In this document: in pieces, positions 46,698-55,100 of the stretch
How the letters are laid out: each line of letters begins with the position of its first letter
How positions within the stretch are numbered: the first letter of the stretch is position 1
Source of the DNA: JACMLD01 sp039919885
GTDB lineage: Bacteria > Bacteroidota > Bacteroidia > Chitinophagales > Chitinophagaceae
Assembly: GCA_039919885.1 (NCBI GenBank)
Contig: JBDSEV010000059.1
Coordinates: 1 to 64,000 of the forward strand
Reading direction: 5' to 3'
DNA: 64,000 nt
Notes under the pieces: model-generated
Told to the model about the DNA's origin: nothing
The model's input: only the letters and a program-made list of their open reading frames with translations
The model's database searches: none
Made by a program: the position numbers and the translations under genes

Positions 46698-47729
46698 TTA
46701 TTGTTCAGAAAACCTTTTGTCGAGCAAAAAGGATTTGTCATTTAACGTATTCAGGAAAGCAGTAATTGCGGTTCGTTCTGCAGCGCTTATGGATATTCCT
46801 TTAAATCCATTTTGCATAAAAAGCGGATCCAGCGTAGGCATGTCCTGCACTTGTGTGGTGTAATGATCAAAAACTGCATCCAATGTCAGGAACCGGCCAT
46901 CATGCATGTACGGTGCCGTATATTCCAGGTTGCGTAGTGCGGGTACCTTAAACTTATATTTGTCAGCATCGTTTTGAGTAATCAAATAACGCCCCTGGTC
47001 ATCAATGGAACTTGGCACAAGACCATTATTTCTGAATGAATAATCGGTAAACAACGGTTCTGCGTGACAGGAGCTGCATTTCAGCTGGAACAGCGCATAA
47101 CCCTTTTGTTCTGCCTCCGTAAAAACAACTGATCCGAGGTGTTGCTTCACACTGTCATATTTGCTGTGGCTGCTGATGCACATCACCATAAACTGGGACA
47201 ACGCCTTCAAAAAATTACTGGTCGTGATTTCTTCAGTTCCGTATGCTTTTTTAAACAGCGCCGGATAGACAGCCGATGCACGCAGTTTATTCAGCACGTC
47301 TGCCATGGTTGCATCCATTTCTACATGATTGGTGATCGGAATGATAGGTTGCAAATCCAGATCCACCACGCCACCGTCCCACATGAAACTGGTGTACCAT
47401 GCCAGGTTCATGATGGGTGGTGAATTGCGTGTGCCCATCCGCCCTGCGATTCCATGACTCACAATATGCCCGTGATGGGTAAACGCAGACGTCTGAATAT
47501 GACAACTACCGCAACTGGTGGAATTATCAGCAGATAACATGGTTTCATAAAAAAGCTTTCTACCCAGATCGAACCCATCTTTGGTAACCGTATTGGTTGA
47601 AAAATGGTAGCCCGGTTCCGGAAAATTAGCTGGCCGTTGAAACCCTGTGAAATAGTCAGCAACCTCTTTATTACAGGCATACATACCGGTAACCAGCAAA
47701 AAGACAACTATCCAATGTTTTCGGTGCAT
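46698..47729 (-). CDS. Di-haem cytochrome c peroxidase-like lipoprotein (MbnH/MauG family)
   Basis: 343 residues from the ATG at 47729, with a lipoprotein-type signal ending in GMYAC. Two haem sites are C73-GS-C76-H77 and C218-SS-C221-H222. The family patterns NSPPIMNLAWYTSFMWDGG and VPALRNLEYTAPYMHDGRFLTL are typical of CCP/MauG. The MbnP-like gene lies 4 bp upstream, and this pairing is characteristic of the MbnP/MbnH system, in which MbnH oxidises a Trp of MbnP to kynurenine. A plain peroxidase is the alternative. Confidence 0.87.
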   Translation of the reverse strand: MHRKHWIVVFLLVTGMYACNKEVADYFTGFQRPANFPEPGYHFSTNTVTKDGFDLGRKLFYETMLSADNSTSCGSCHIQTSAFTHHGHIVSHGIAGRMGTRNSPPIMNLAWYTSFMWDGGVVDLDLQPIIPITNHVEMDATMADVLNKLRASAVYPALFKKAYGTEEITTSNFLKALSQFMVMCISSHSKYDSVKQHLGSVVFTEAEQKGYALFQLKCSSCHAEPLFTDYSFRNNGLVPSSIDDQGRYLITQNDADKYKFKVPALRNLEYTAPYMHDGRFLTLDAVFDHYTTQVQDMPTLDPLFMQNGFKGISISAAERTAITAFLNTLNDKSFLLDKRFSEQ

Positions 47730-47733
47730 GGTA

Positions 47734-48525
47734 TCAGTTTTCGGTATGATCGTGCCGGAACATGGATGCATAATTATTGGCAACAACAACACCTGGTGCC
47801 GCGGAATGTATCATGGCAGTGGTTGCAAAGCTCATGTTAGTGGCACCAGTAAACGCTTTCAGTACATCTACAAATAAATGAATGTTAGTATCCTTGCCCG
47901 TTTTAACTTTGGCAACCCCTCTTGCTGTAAGATCAAGCGTAATGGTTTTAAGATTATTTGGCGTTGAACTGCTATAACCGCCAAATCCACCAATATGGTA
48001 TTGAAAAACATTGCCCGATGCGGTAATAGCAGGCGACGTTCCTTCAAATTTTGCAAAAATGTAGCCGCTGTTCCAGCCCCAGTACATATCTGAAGCCACT
48101 CCTGTAGGATCCAGCACACCCGTTCGTTTGCTGATGTCCATGGTATTTCTAAGGCTGTCCACCCCAACCATAAAGCTGAGTGTTGCATATTCTCCTTCGG
48201 GAACTTTTAATGACGGTTCATGCGTGCTGGCGTCACTTTCATCAATTAAAAAATAACAGCTGTCCTGTGGAACCTGGTAAACTGTTCCGCCCGTAGTAGT
48301 GAGTAAAAAATTGCTAACGTAATATTTTACTTTGGTAATTTTCAGACTTTCTCCTGCGCCGTTTGTATAGGTGGCAGTATTCAATTGCAGATCCGCTGAT
48401 CCTGCCACGTTATCAAACTCCACAGACAATTCGGCTTTTAATGAATTGTTGTATGCTGGTTCATTATCCTTTTTACAAGACGCGAAAGCAGCCATTACGA
48501 GCACTGCAGCAATAATATTTTTCAT
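47734..48525 (-). CDS. MbnP-like copper-binding lipoprotein
   Basis: 263 residues. The lipoprotein signal MKNIIAAVLVMAAFASC has the lipid Cys at residue 17. The MbnP pattern is visible: LSVEFDNVAGSADLQL, KVKYYVSNFLLTT, YFLIDESD, MVGVDSLRN, and DMYWGWNSGYIFAKFEG, which carries two conserved Trp. One of these could be the residue converted to kynurenine in characterised MbnP, but which one is not shown here. The gene is in an operon with the di-haem gene. Confidence 0.85.
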   Translation of the reverse strand: MKNIIAAVLVMAAFASCKKDNEPAYNNSLKAELSVEFDNVAGSADLQLNTATYTNGAGESLKITKVKYYVSNFLLTTTGGTVYQVPQDSCYFLIDESDASTHEPSLKVPEGEYATLSFMVGVDSLRNTMDISKRTGVLDPTGVASDMYWGWNSGYIFAKFEGTSPAITASGNVFQYHIGGFGGYSSSTPNNLKTITLDLTARGVAKVKTGKDTNIHLFVDVLKAFTGATNMSFATTAMIHSAAPGVVVANNYASMFRHDHTEN

Positions 48526-48552
48526 TTTTAAAATTTAGTTTTAATAATTTTT

Positions 48553-48585
48553 TTGTGCTGCGGTCACATAGCGTTGACCACACAA
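48553..48585. repeat. Bulged hairpin upstream of the MbnP-like gene
   Basis: TTGTG (48553-48557) pairs with CACAA (48581-48585), and GGTCA (48562-48566) with TGACC (48575-48579). It is 28-60 bp before the lipoprotein start. It could be an operator or a leader hairpin controlled by copper, or chance; there is no T tract for termination. Confidence 0.35.
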
Positions 48586-48742
48586 AAATTGCGCAACAGT
48601 ATCACGCGAAGCTATACGTCAACAGGTATCCGCACCCATTGGCATACGAACGAACCCTACCAATCCTGCTGGCGGAACACCCGGTTGTTAGAGAAATAAA
48701 AATGTATAGATTGCCTTGTAAAACAGGCAAGTAGCGTGGGGC

Positions 48743-49108
48743 CTATGCGCCTGGCGGGTGGAAATGATAGCGGGGCATATTCACCAACCCGTCGCTCTGG
48801 AAAGAATAATAATAAGGATGACTGTCAATCGAAAAATGATCGAGGGTTGCAAAAAAGGATCTTGAAGAAATCACCTGGTCATTAACCGGCTTGCGTTCAG
48901 GTGCCTGGCTGTCTTTCTTTTCCTCTTGCTTCAATTTTTTCATCATTTGGCACTTACCGTTGCATTTCATCAATGGCAATGCCTTGTTTACGCAGTTTTT
49001 GGCGTACGCAGCGGTATTTGCATAATAATCAATATAAATTACCGCCTTGTTGAGGATTTGCAGCGACACTGCCAGCAATAACACAAAAGCTGTAATTTTT
49101 TTGAACAT
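48743..49108 (-). CDS. Small Cys-rich membrane protein of the copper-type locus
   Basis: 121 residues from the ATG at 49108 (MFKKITAFVLLLAVSL, a membrane helix or signal). The next region contains C-x12-C-x3-C in KNCVNKALPLMKCNGKCQMMKKL, then a charged Lys/Glu tract, and a His-rich C-terminus (FHPPGA with YHF). The Cys and His content suggests metal binding. It is separated from the MbnP gene by 217 bp. A perfect -7 box lies 24 bp upstream. Confidence 0.65.
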   Translation of the reverse strand: MFKKITAFVLLLAVSLQILNKAVIYIDYYANTAAYAKNCVNKALPLMKCNGKCQMMKKLKQEEKKDSQAPERKPVNDQVISSRSFFATLDHFSIDSHPYYYSFQSDGLVNMPRYHFHPPGA

Positions 49109-49131
49109 ATTCCCTTGAAACTGGAGACCGG

Positions 49132-49139
49132 CAAAGCTA
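49132..49139 (-). promoter_or_regulatory. Candidate -7 box TAGCTTTG of the small copper-locus gene
   Basis: On the minus strand it is an exact TAnnTTTG, and its inferred start site near 49125 lies 17 bp before the ATG at 49108. No distinct -33 TTTG at the usual spacing. Confidence 0.5.
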
Positions 49140-49445
49140 CACAACAAAAACTAAAAGTTGCACTATGGGTTTAATTATTCTATTCGTGTTCAAATTAAAT
49201 TTTTTTAAGTTTTCTTTTCAGGCGGGTGTTGAATATAGATCAATGCACCCGGTTTTATCGTGCGCCTGGCTTTGGGATAAATGCTCAACCAGTTTTTTAA
49301 TTAGTTTGTTTTTTTAAAATCTTCTATTTTGCGGGTCCCACCGTCTGCCAAGAGAATCTCCCTTATAAATAGATGTGTTGAACTACCTGCGATAAACTTT
49401 CTCTAACTTTATTTATCTTAAAGTTTCATTGAGCAATGTTACGAG

Positions 49446-49553
49446 ATGAACAAATTACAGTATGAAACTTTTTCACAAAAAGGATACAAACAGTATAATG
49501 TATCCATTAATAAACTCGCTTCAGTATTTAAAAAAATAGTATGCGTGCTGTAA
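49446..49553 (+). CDS. Possible 35-residue leader reading frame overlapping mobA
   Basis: A short ATG frame encodes 35 residues with mostly polar composition and overlaps the mobA start codon by 13 bases in another frame. It could be a leader peptide coupling translation of mobA, or spurious. I list it because it covers the inverted repeat and the space that should hold the mobA leader. Confidence 0.2.
   Translation: MNKLQYETFSQKGYKQYNVSINKLASVFKKIVCVL
49482..49505. repeat. Inverted repeat GGATACA/TGTATCC upstream of mobA
   Basis: Perfect 7-bp arms separated by 10 bases, 36-59 bp before the mobA start. It could be an operator. It does not match the FNR-type palindrome in the nirB/cobA region. 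Confidence 0.4.
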
Positions 49554-50122
49554 TTTTATGTGGTGGAGAAAGTTCAAGAATGGGGAGTGACAAAGGCCTG
49601 CTCACCTATCAATCCGGCACGTGGGCGCAAACAGCGGCTGAAAAGTTTTTACAAATAAATGTAAACGTGGTAGTGTCTGTGAATGACCAGCAAAAACCAT
49701 TCTATTTGCGTCTTTTCCCCGAGCATCAATTAATAACAGACGATAAAAACATTAGAGTAAGGGGTCCTCTTCTTGGACTGCTGAGCGTACATACACAGTT
49801 TCCCGGCGAGGACCTGTTTGTATTGGCGTGTGATATGCCGTTAATGCAAACAGGCATCTTAACATTGTTATTGCAGCATGCCGCAATTGTCAACGCAGAA
49901 GCATATCTATTTACCAGGGACGGTTTTTATGAACCGCTTTGCGGAATTTACACAGCTGCTGGTTTATCCCGGGTGCTATTACTGCAAAAAACACAGCAAC
50001 TTGCCAAGCACAGCATGACATTCGTTCTTGAAGAGTTAAACACCTCCTCGATTCCATTAACAGACGAACAAAAAAAATATTTCAAGAACATTAACACGCA
50101 TACTGAGTTAGACGGATTGTGA
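49541..50122 (+). CDS. mobA: Molybdenum cofactor guanylyltransferase
   Basis: 193 residues. MobA attaches GMP to molybdopterin to make the bis-MGD cofactor needed by the nitrate reductase. The N-terminal nucleotide-binding loop AVILCGGESSRMGSDKGLL, the GPLLGLLS segment and the metal site VLACDMPLM are all present. It is the only plus-strand gene at this end of the nitrate island, and its stop overlaps the stop of the rubredoxin-tailed gene by 15 bp on the other strand. Confidence 0.94.
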   Translation: MRAVILCGGESSRMGSDKGLLTYQSGTWAQTAAEKFLQINVNVVVSVNDQQKPFYLRLFPEHQLITDDKNIRVRGPLLGLLSVHTQFPGEDLFVLACDMPLMQTGILTLLLQHAAIVNAEAYLFTRDGFYEPLCGIYTAAGLSRVLLLQKTQQLAKHSMTFVLEELNTSSIPLTDEQKKYFKNINTHTELDGL

Positions 50123-51604
50123 TTCCGCCAGCGTTGTTTCCTTCATTATAAAATCTGTTTTGGCAGATGCGCACAGGTTGCAGCAATAAGTTGCAGGCAA
50201 CGCATCGAATAGGCTACCCGGGGCTACTCCATTTTCCGGGTCTCCTGCAGATTCATCATATATACTCAGGCAATGGCTACATTGGTAATACACCAGTTTT
50301 ATTTTTTCCTTCATTTCAGTTGAACTTCCATTTGGGTACGTGCTGCCAGGCAGCAGCTCGTTTGCATCTTCCTGTTCGTAATAATACTTGCACAAAGCAA
50401 CCAGGTATTTCGCCAGGTGTTCTTTTTCTACATTGCCCCTGAAAAGGATATATTCTTTTGAATTAGGATTAAAATCCACTGTATATAAAATGTCATATTT
50501 GTCCAGCGCTTTCACCTGCTGGCGGATCGTATTAAACTGCCGCCTGATCAATACGGAACCGAACACGCCGGATTTTGGATGCGTCTTCACGGCAAAACAC
50601 AAACCAAACGTACGTACATCCGCTTTGTCAAACTGCCTTATAACAAGTCGCTTAATAGTAAGGCCTTCGTGGTTGCCATCTTCTACCTGCCAGTTTAGTT
50701 CATTGGACGCATGCCGCACATTTATCCTGTATTTGCCCAAAATAAATCCCCATAAGGGCCGGTGCTTTTCCTCAATTCCTTTTATGATGATGGACTTCCA
50801 CGGCGTAGTATACAGCTCGCCTGATTTTGTCTTTAAACAAATAAGACAAATATCTTTTAGGAAATTGATCTCGAAGGTTTCATCCCTGCGGTAAATACCC
50901 AGCCATGATTTATTACCGTACCCATTATATCCTTCATAATAAGGCAGTTTAAAAGCAGGTAAAATAAGCTTGCCGGCAGTGGGTTTTGAAATAAAAACGG
51001 TCTTCGCATTTATCGTTTCATATAACTGATTACCGTCAGCTGCTCCATTATCATAATACCCGGATCCTTGGGCGAGTACAACGTTTTCGATCTCAGCCGA
51101 TATATTGGCTATGTCATTGGTATAGATCAAATCTTTCCAATAATACAATGCGTTTGTTTTTGGAAAACGAATCACCAGCCACCAGAAATGATGGTGTTCC
51201 GATGCTATCCAGTTGAGGTTGCCGGTAAAAAAAGGCGTGAATGTCTGGTTCCTGTCGGATATATTTATCTTAAGGGTGGGTTTGTAATCAAACAGGTCAA
51301 ATACGTCTTTGTACACAGATTCGCCCAGCCAGGTTTCTTTTATGAATATTTCTGCAGCCGGATAAGAACTACTGATATTGGGGTTGCTGTCCTGGTTTAG
51401 TTCATAAACAATTCCTCCCTCATCCAGGGAGGCTGCTACCTTTTTTTGATCCCTGGCCTGCACATCTATCAGCATCTGCTGTCGCAAACCAAAACGCACT
51501 TCAGATAATCCAGCATCCTGCAAATGGTTAAGGATGCTTAACAAATACCCAGGTGATACAATACCACCGGTAAAATTTATTTTAAATTGAAAAGCATTCC
51601 GCAT
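50108..51604 (-). CDS. Sirohaem-free NiR/SiR-like protein with C-terminal rubredoxin
   Basis: 498 residues. The N-terminal part (about 5-75) resembles the ferredoxin-like half domain of nitrite/sulfite reductases (GGIVSPGYLLSILNHLQDAGLSEVRFGLRQQM), and a second such half appears near 290-400 (HEGLTIKRLVIRQF). The four cysteines that bind the 4Fe-4S/sirohaem centre are absent. A rubredoxin domain covers 440-485 with C442, C445, C475 and C478 and the GDPENGVAPGSLF loop; the usual Trp is Tyr. It ends a nitrate cluster on the minus strand, 10 bp after the NRAP gene. I infer an electron carrier or assembly factor for nitrate reductase. Confidence 0.8.
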   Translation of the reverse strand: MRNAFQFKINFTGGIVSPGYLLSILNHLQDAGLSEVRFGLRQQMLIDVQARDQKKVAASLDEGGIVYELNQDSNPNISSSYPAAEIFIKETWLGESVYKDVFDLFDYKPTLKINISDRNQTFTPFFTGNLNWIASEHHHFWWLVIRFPKTNALYYWKDLIYTNDIANISAEIENVVLAQGSGYYDNGAADGNQLYETINAKTVFISKPTAGKLILPAFKLPYYEGYNGYGNKSWLGIYRRDETFEINFLKDICLICLKTKSGELYTTPWKSIIIKGIEEKHRPLWGFILGKYRINVRHASNELNWQVEDGNHEGLTIKRLVIRQFDKADVRTFGLCFAVKTHPKSGVFGSVLIRRQFNTIRQQVKALDKYDILYTVDFNPNSKEYILFRGNVEKEHLAKYLVALCKYYYEQEDANELLPGSTYPNGSSTEMKEKIKLVYYQCSHCLSIYDESAGDPENGVAPGSLFDALPATYCCNLCASAKTDFIMKETTLAESQSV

Positions 51605-51614
51605 AAGATTGTAT

Positions 51615-52133
51615 TTACATTAGCCCAAACTCTTTCATTGCGATAGGAAAATTCCTGTTCTCATGCCCCTGCCTGCTCAACTTCAGCAGTACAAAACGTT
51701 GCAGGTTATTTAAATTGCGCCATCGGTGAAGCGGGAGATGCCCGTCAAATTCATCCAGCTTTTCTTTTATGACTTGCGGAACGATAGTAGTATTTGTCCA
51801 TGCAGGATTTAATTCTACGGCCAGATTAGTTGCAGCCAAACCCGTGTGGTTTAGAATAATTTGCTGCAGGTATGCGCGGTACTGTAACAAATCATTGATA
51901 TCCTCCAATTTTGTGAAAGACAAGACGTTTCTTTCGTCAATTGTCATTTTACTCCATTCACCCAGCTTTAGTTTTATTCCACAGGCATCCAGTTTAAAAC
52001 GTACAATCATCGGTATGCAACGAACATTGTCCTCTACAAAGTCTTCTTCGAAATCAAAAAAAACATTTTCGTTGACGCTTTCATTTTCTGTTGCCTGCCA
52101 TGGCCGCGGGTACAATACGGAGTTTTCTTTCAT
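51615..52133 (-). CDS. Nitrate reductase associated protein (NRAP)
   Basis: 172 residues from the ATG at 52133 (MKENSVLYPRPWQATE); a frame opening at 52196 would overlap the upstream nitrate reductase. It matches what I know as the nitrate-reductase-associated family (NRAP), first noted beside cyanobacterial nitrate assimilation genes: FDFEEDFVEDNVRCIPMIVRFKLD, CGIKLKLGEW, and LNNLQRFVLLKLSRQGHENRNF. The function is not established. The gene lies 10 bp after the reductase gene and 10 bp before the rubredoxin-tailed gene. Confidence 0.85.
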   Translation of the reverse strand: MKENSVLYPRPWQATENESVNENVFFDFEEDFVEDNVRCIPMIVRFKLDACGIKLKLGEWSKMTIDERNVLSFTKLEDINDLLQYRAYLQQIILNHTGLAATNLAVELNPAWTNTTIVPQVIKEKLDEFDGHLPLHRWRNLNNLQRFVLLKLSRQGHENRNFPIAMKEFGLM

Positions 52134-52143
52134 CGTTTTTATT

Positions 52144-55100
52144 TTACTGCTTCGCCCTGGCTGTTTTTTGGACAACCAAAGCGGTTTCTTTGTCAAGAAT
52201 ATTTTTTACTTCCGGCCGGCAACTGCCACAACCCATTCCTGCACCGGATAACTGGCACAATTGCACCAAATCTTTGGAACCTTCTTTTATTTTGCTGATA
52301 ATATTTCCTTCCCCAATACCGGCACAACTGCAAACCAGTTTTCCTATAACTGGTTCAGTTTTTTTACCGCTGCGTAACAGCTGCAGCCGTTTATCACTTA
52401 GTTCAATTTTATTCTCAATCAAATTCCGGAATTCGAGAAACTCTGTTTTATCGCCAATCAAAATAGCACCAACCAGCCTGTCCTTATAAATAATGCATTT
52501 TTTATAATAGCGCTTTGCTTTGTCAATAAAAACTACTTCTTCATATGCAGGATCTTTAGGTGCTTCCGCCAACCCCAGTGAACAAACATCGGTGCCATGC
52601 ATTTTCAGGATATTCATCAGCAAAGAACCTTTGTAATATTCCGAGATATCACCGCTTATATGCCGGGCAACAATATGCGCCTGTTGTTCTGCAGCTGCTG
52701 TAATTCCATACAGGAACCCGTTAAATTCAGCCATCTCCCCAACGGCATACACGCAGGGGTCATTGGTTTGCAGGTATTCGTTTACCAGTACACCTCTTTT
52801 GCAGAGAAGGCCAGATTCACGGGCCAGCTCCGCGTTTGGCAGGGTACCTACTGCTACAATTACTGCCTGGCAATTAACGGTAAGACCGCTCTTCAACTGA
52901 ATACCTTCAACTGAATGCTTCCCGAGGAATCGCGCTATCTCATCATTATAATAAACCTGGACGCCTTTATCCGCCAGCTCTTCCTGCAATAACTGGCTGC
53001 CCAATGGGTCTAACTGCCTGTCCATTAATCTTGAAATACGTTGTATGATAGCTACTTCCACTCCAATCTCCTGCAACGATGCTGCCAGCTCAATTCCAAG
53101 AAGACCGCCACCTACGATAACAATTTTTCCTTCCGCCGGATCAATATGATCTTTAAACCGGTCCGCATCCGCCTTGCAGCGCATACTGAAAACACCGTTG
53201 AGCGGTGGCGTGTCTTTCAATGTAACCGCGCGGCTACCCATTGCAATAATCAACAAATCATATGTATGTGTCTTTCCCGCACTGTCAAACAACAATTTGT
53301 TGTCCCTGTCAATTTTCTCTATGCTTACACCACGGTTCAACTGTATATCAAATGCGGACTCCTCCTCCGTTTTCATTTTTACCAGCTGGCCCCATGCCTG
53401 TGCCCCGCTGATATAATCCGGCAACAATACCCTGTTGTAAAACGGAAGATTTTCCTTGCTGAATACTACAATCTCATCGTCTGTATTTAATGTCCTGTAA
53501 CTTTTAATAAATCCAAAGGCACCTGCACCCGCTCCAATAATTACTATTTTTTGTTTTGGTTTTTTATACAGCCGGAGTTCCACTGCGCTGAATTTAAAAT
53601 CAGGCTGTTTAGAGCGCGCATCAACCAGGTTTCTGGTGAGGTTATTGGCCCTGTTCAAATCACTATTCAGAATTTTACCCCAGTGCATCGGAAGAAATAC
53701 AACGCCTTTCTTAATGTCGGCTGAATATTTTGCTTTGACCCGCACCGTACCTCTTTGATTAAAAATTTCTACCAGGTCATTTTCACAAATTTGTCGCTGC
53801 GCCGCATCTTCCGGGTGTAACTCAACAAAAGATTCGCTGATATGCTGTTTCAGTTTATTTACTTTTCCAGTCTTACTCATGGTGTGCCATTGGTCGCGGA
53901 TACGCCCGGTAGTTAATACGAGCGGATGCGTTTCATCTGGCGGTTCACTTTCATTTACGTCGGCAAAAGAATGAATGATCGCCCTTTGAGATGCCGTATA
54001 AAACTTTCGATCTGTAAATAACCTTGCTGTTCCATTTCCCGTACTGCCTGTGGGGTAAGGCCATTGAACGGTATGCGCTTCTTTTAGCACCTCGTAGCTT
54101 AAACCGCTGATGTCTATATTGGTGCCTTCCGTTAAAGCACAATGCTCCGCATAAATTTCAGAGGAGTTTTTATAGTCAAACCCATTGAACCCCATTTTCT
54201 GCGCGAGCCGGCAAATAATTTCGGCATCCGGCAAGGCCTCACCGGGTGCGTTTGTTATTTTGCCCAGGTAACTAATCCGGCGATCTGCATTGGTCATTGT
54301 GCCCTCTTTTTCCGCCCACGATGCAGCCGGCAAAACAACATCCGCATATTGCAAAGACTGTGAAGTATTGCTCATCTCCTGCACCACTACAAATTTTGCC
54401 TTCTTCAAACCTTCCTCCGCCCTGCGCGCATCCGGTAGGCTAACCAATGGATTGGTGCATAAAATCCAGATGGCCTTTAATTTTCCATCATTCAGTGCGT
54501 CGAACATTTCTGTAGCAGTTAGTCCCGGGCTCGCCTGAATACTGCCCAACGGAATTTTCCAGAAACTTTCTACTACTGCCCTTTCTCGCGGGTCGGCCAG
54601 GTTTCTGTGTGCCGGCAATAAATTTGAAAGGCCACCTACTTCCCTTCCGCCCATAGCGTTGGGTTGACCGGTTAATGAAAACGGCCCTGCGCCTGGCTTT
54701 CCTATCTGCCCGGTGATCAGGTTAAGGTTGATGAGCGATAAATTTTTGTTCACACCAATTACACTCTGGTTGAGGCCCATTGTCCACATGCTGATAAACC
54801 CCTGCGCGTTTCCAATATAAGCAGCTGCGGTTCGTATATCCGTTTCAGCTACGCCACAAATAAATGCTGCCTCCGCTACCGTCTTTTCAAAAACAGTGCT
54901 GGCATACTTTTCAAATCCTTCGGTATGTGCATGAATAAACGCAACATCAATATCCCCTTCCTCAATTAAGCAGCGTCCTATGGCGTGGTGCAAAACAATA
55001 TCAGTGCCCGGATTCAACTGCAAATGCACATCAGCTAAGGAACAGGTCTGCGTTTTACGCGGATCACTCACAATAATTTTAAGTGCAGGATTTTTTTCGC

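Larger units (their letters stand above)
49109..49540. other. 432-bp intergenic region between small metal gene and mobA
   Basis: It contains the -7 box of the small metal-locus gene (49132-49139), a very AT-rich middle, a 7-bp inverted repeat at 49482-49505, and a 35-codon reading frame at 49446-49553 that overlaps mobA. No RNA gene was recognised. Confidence 0.5.
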
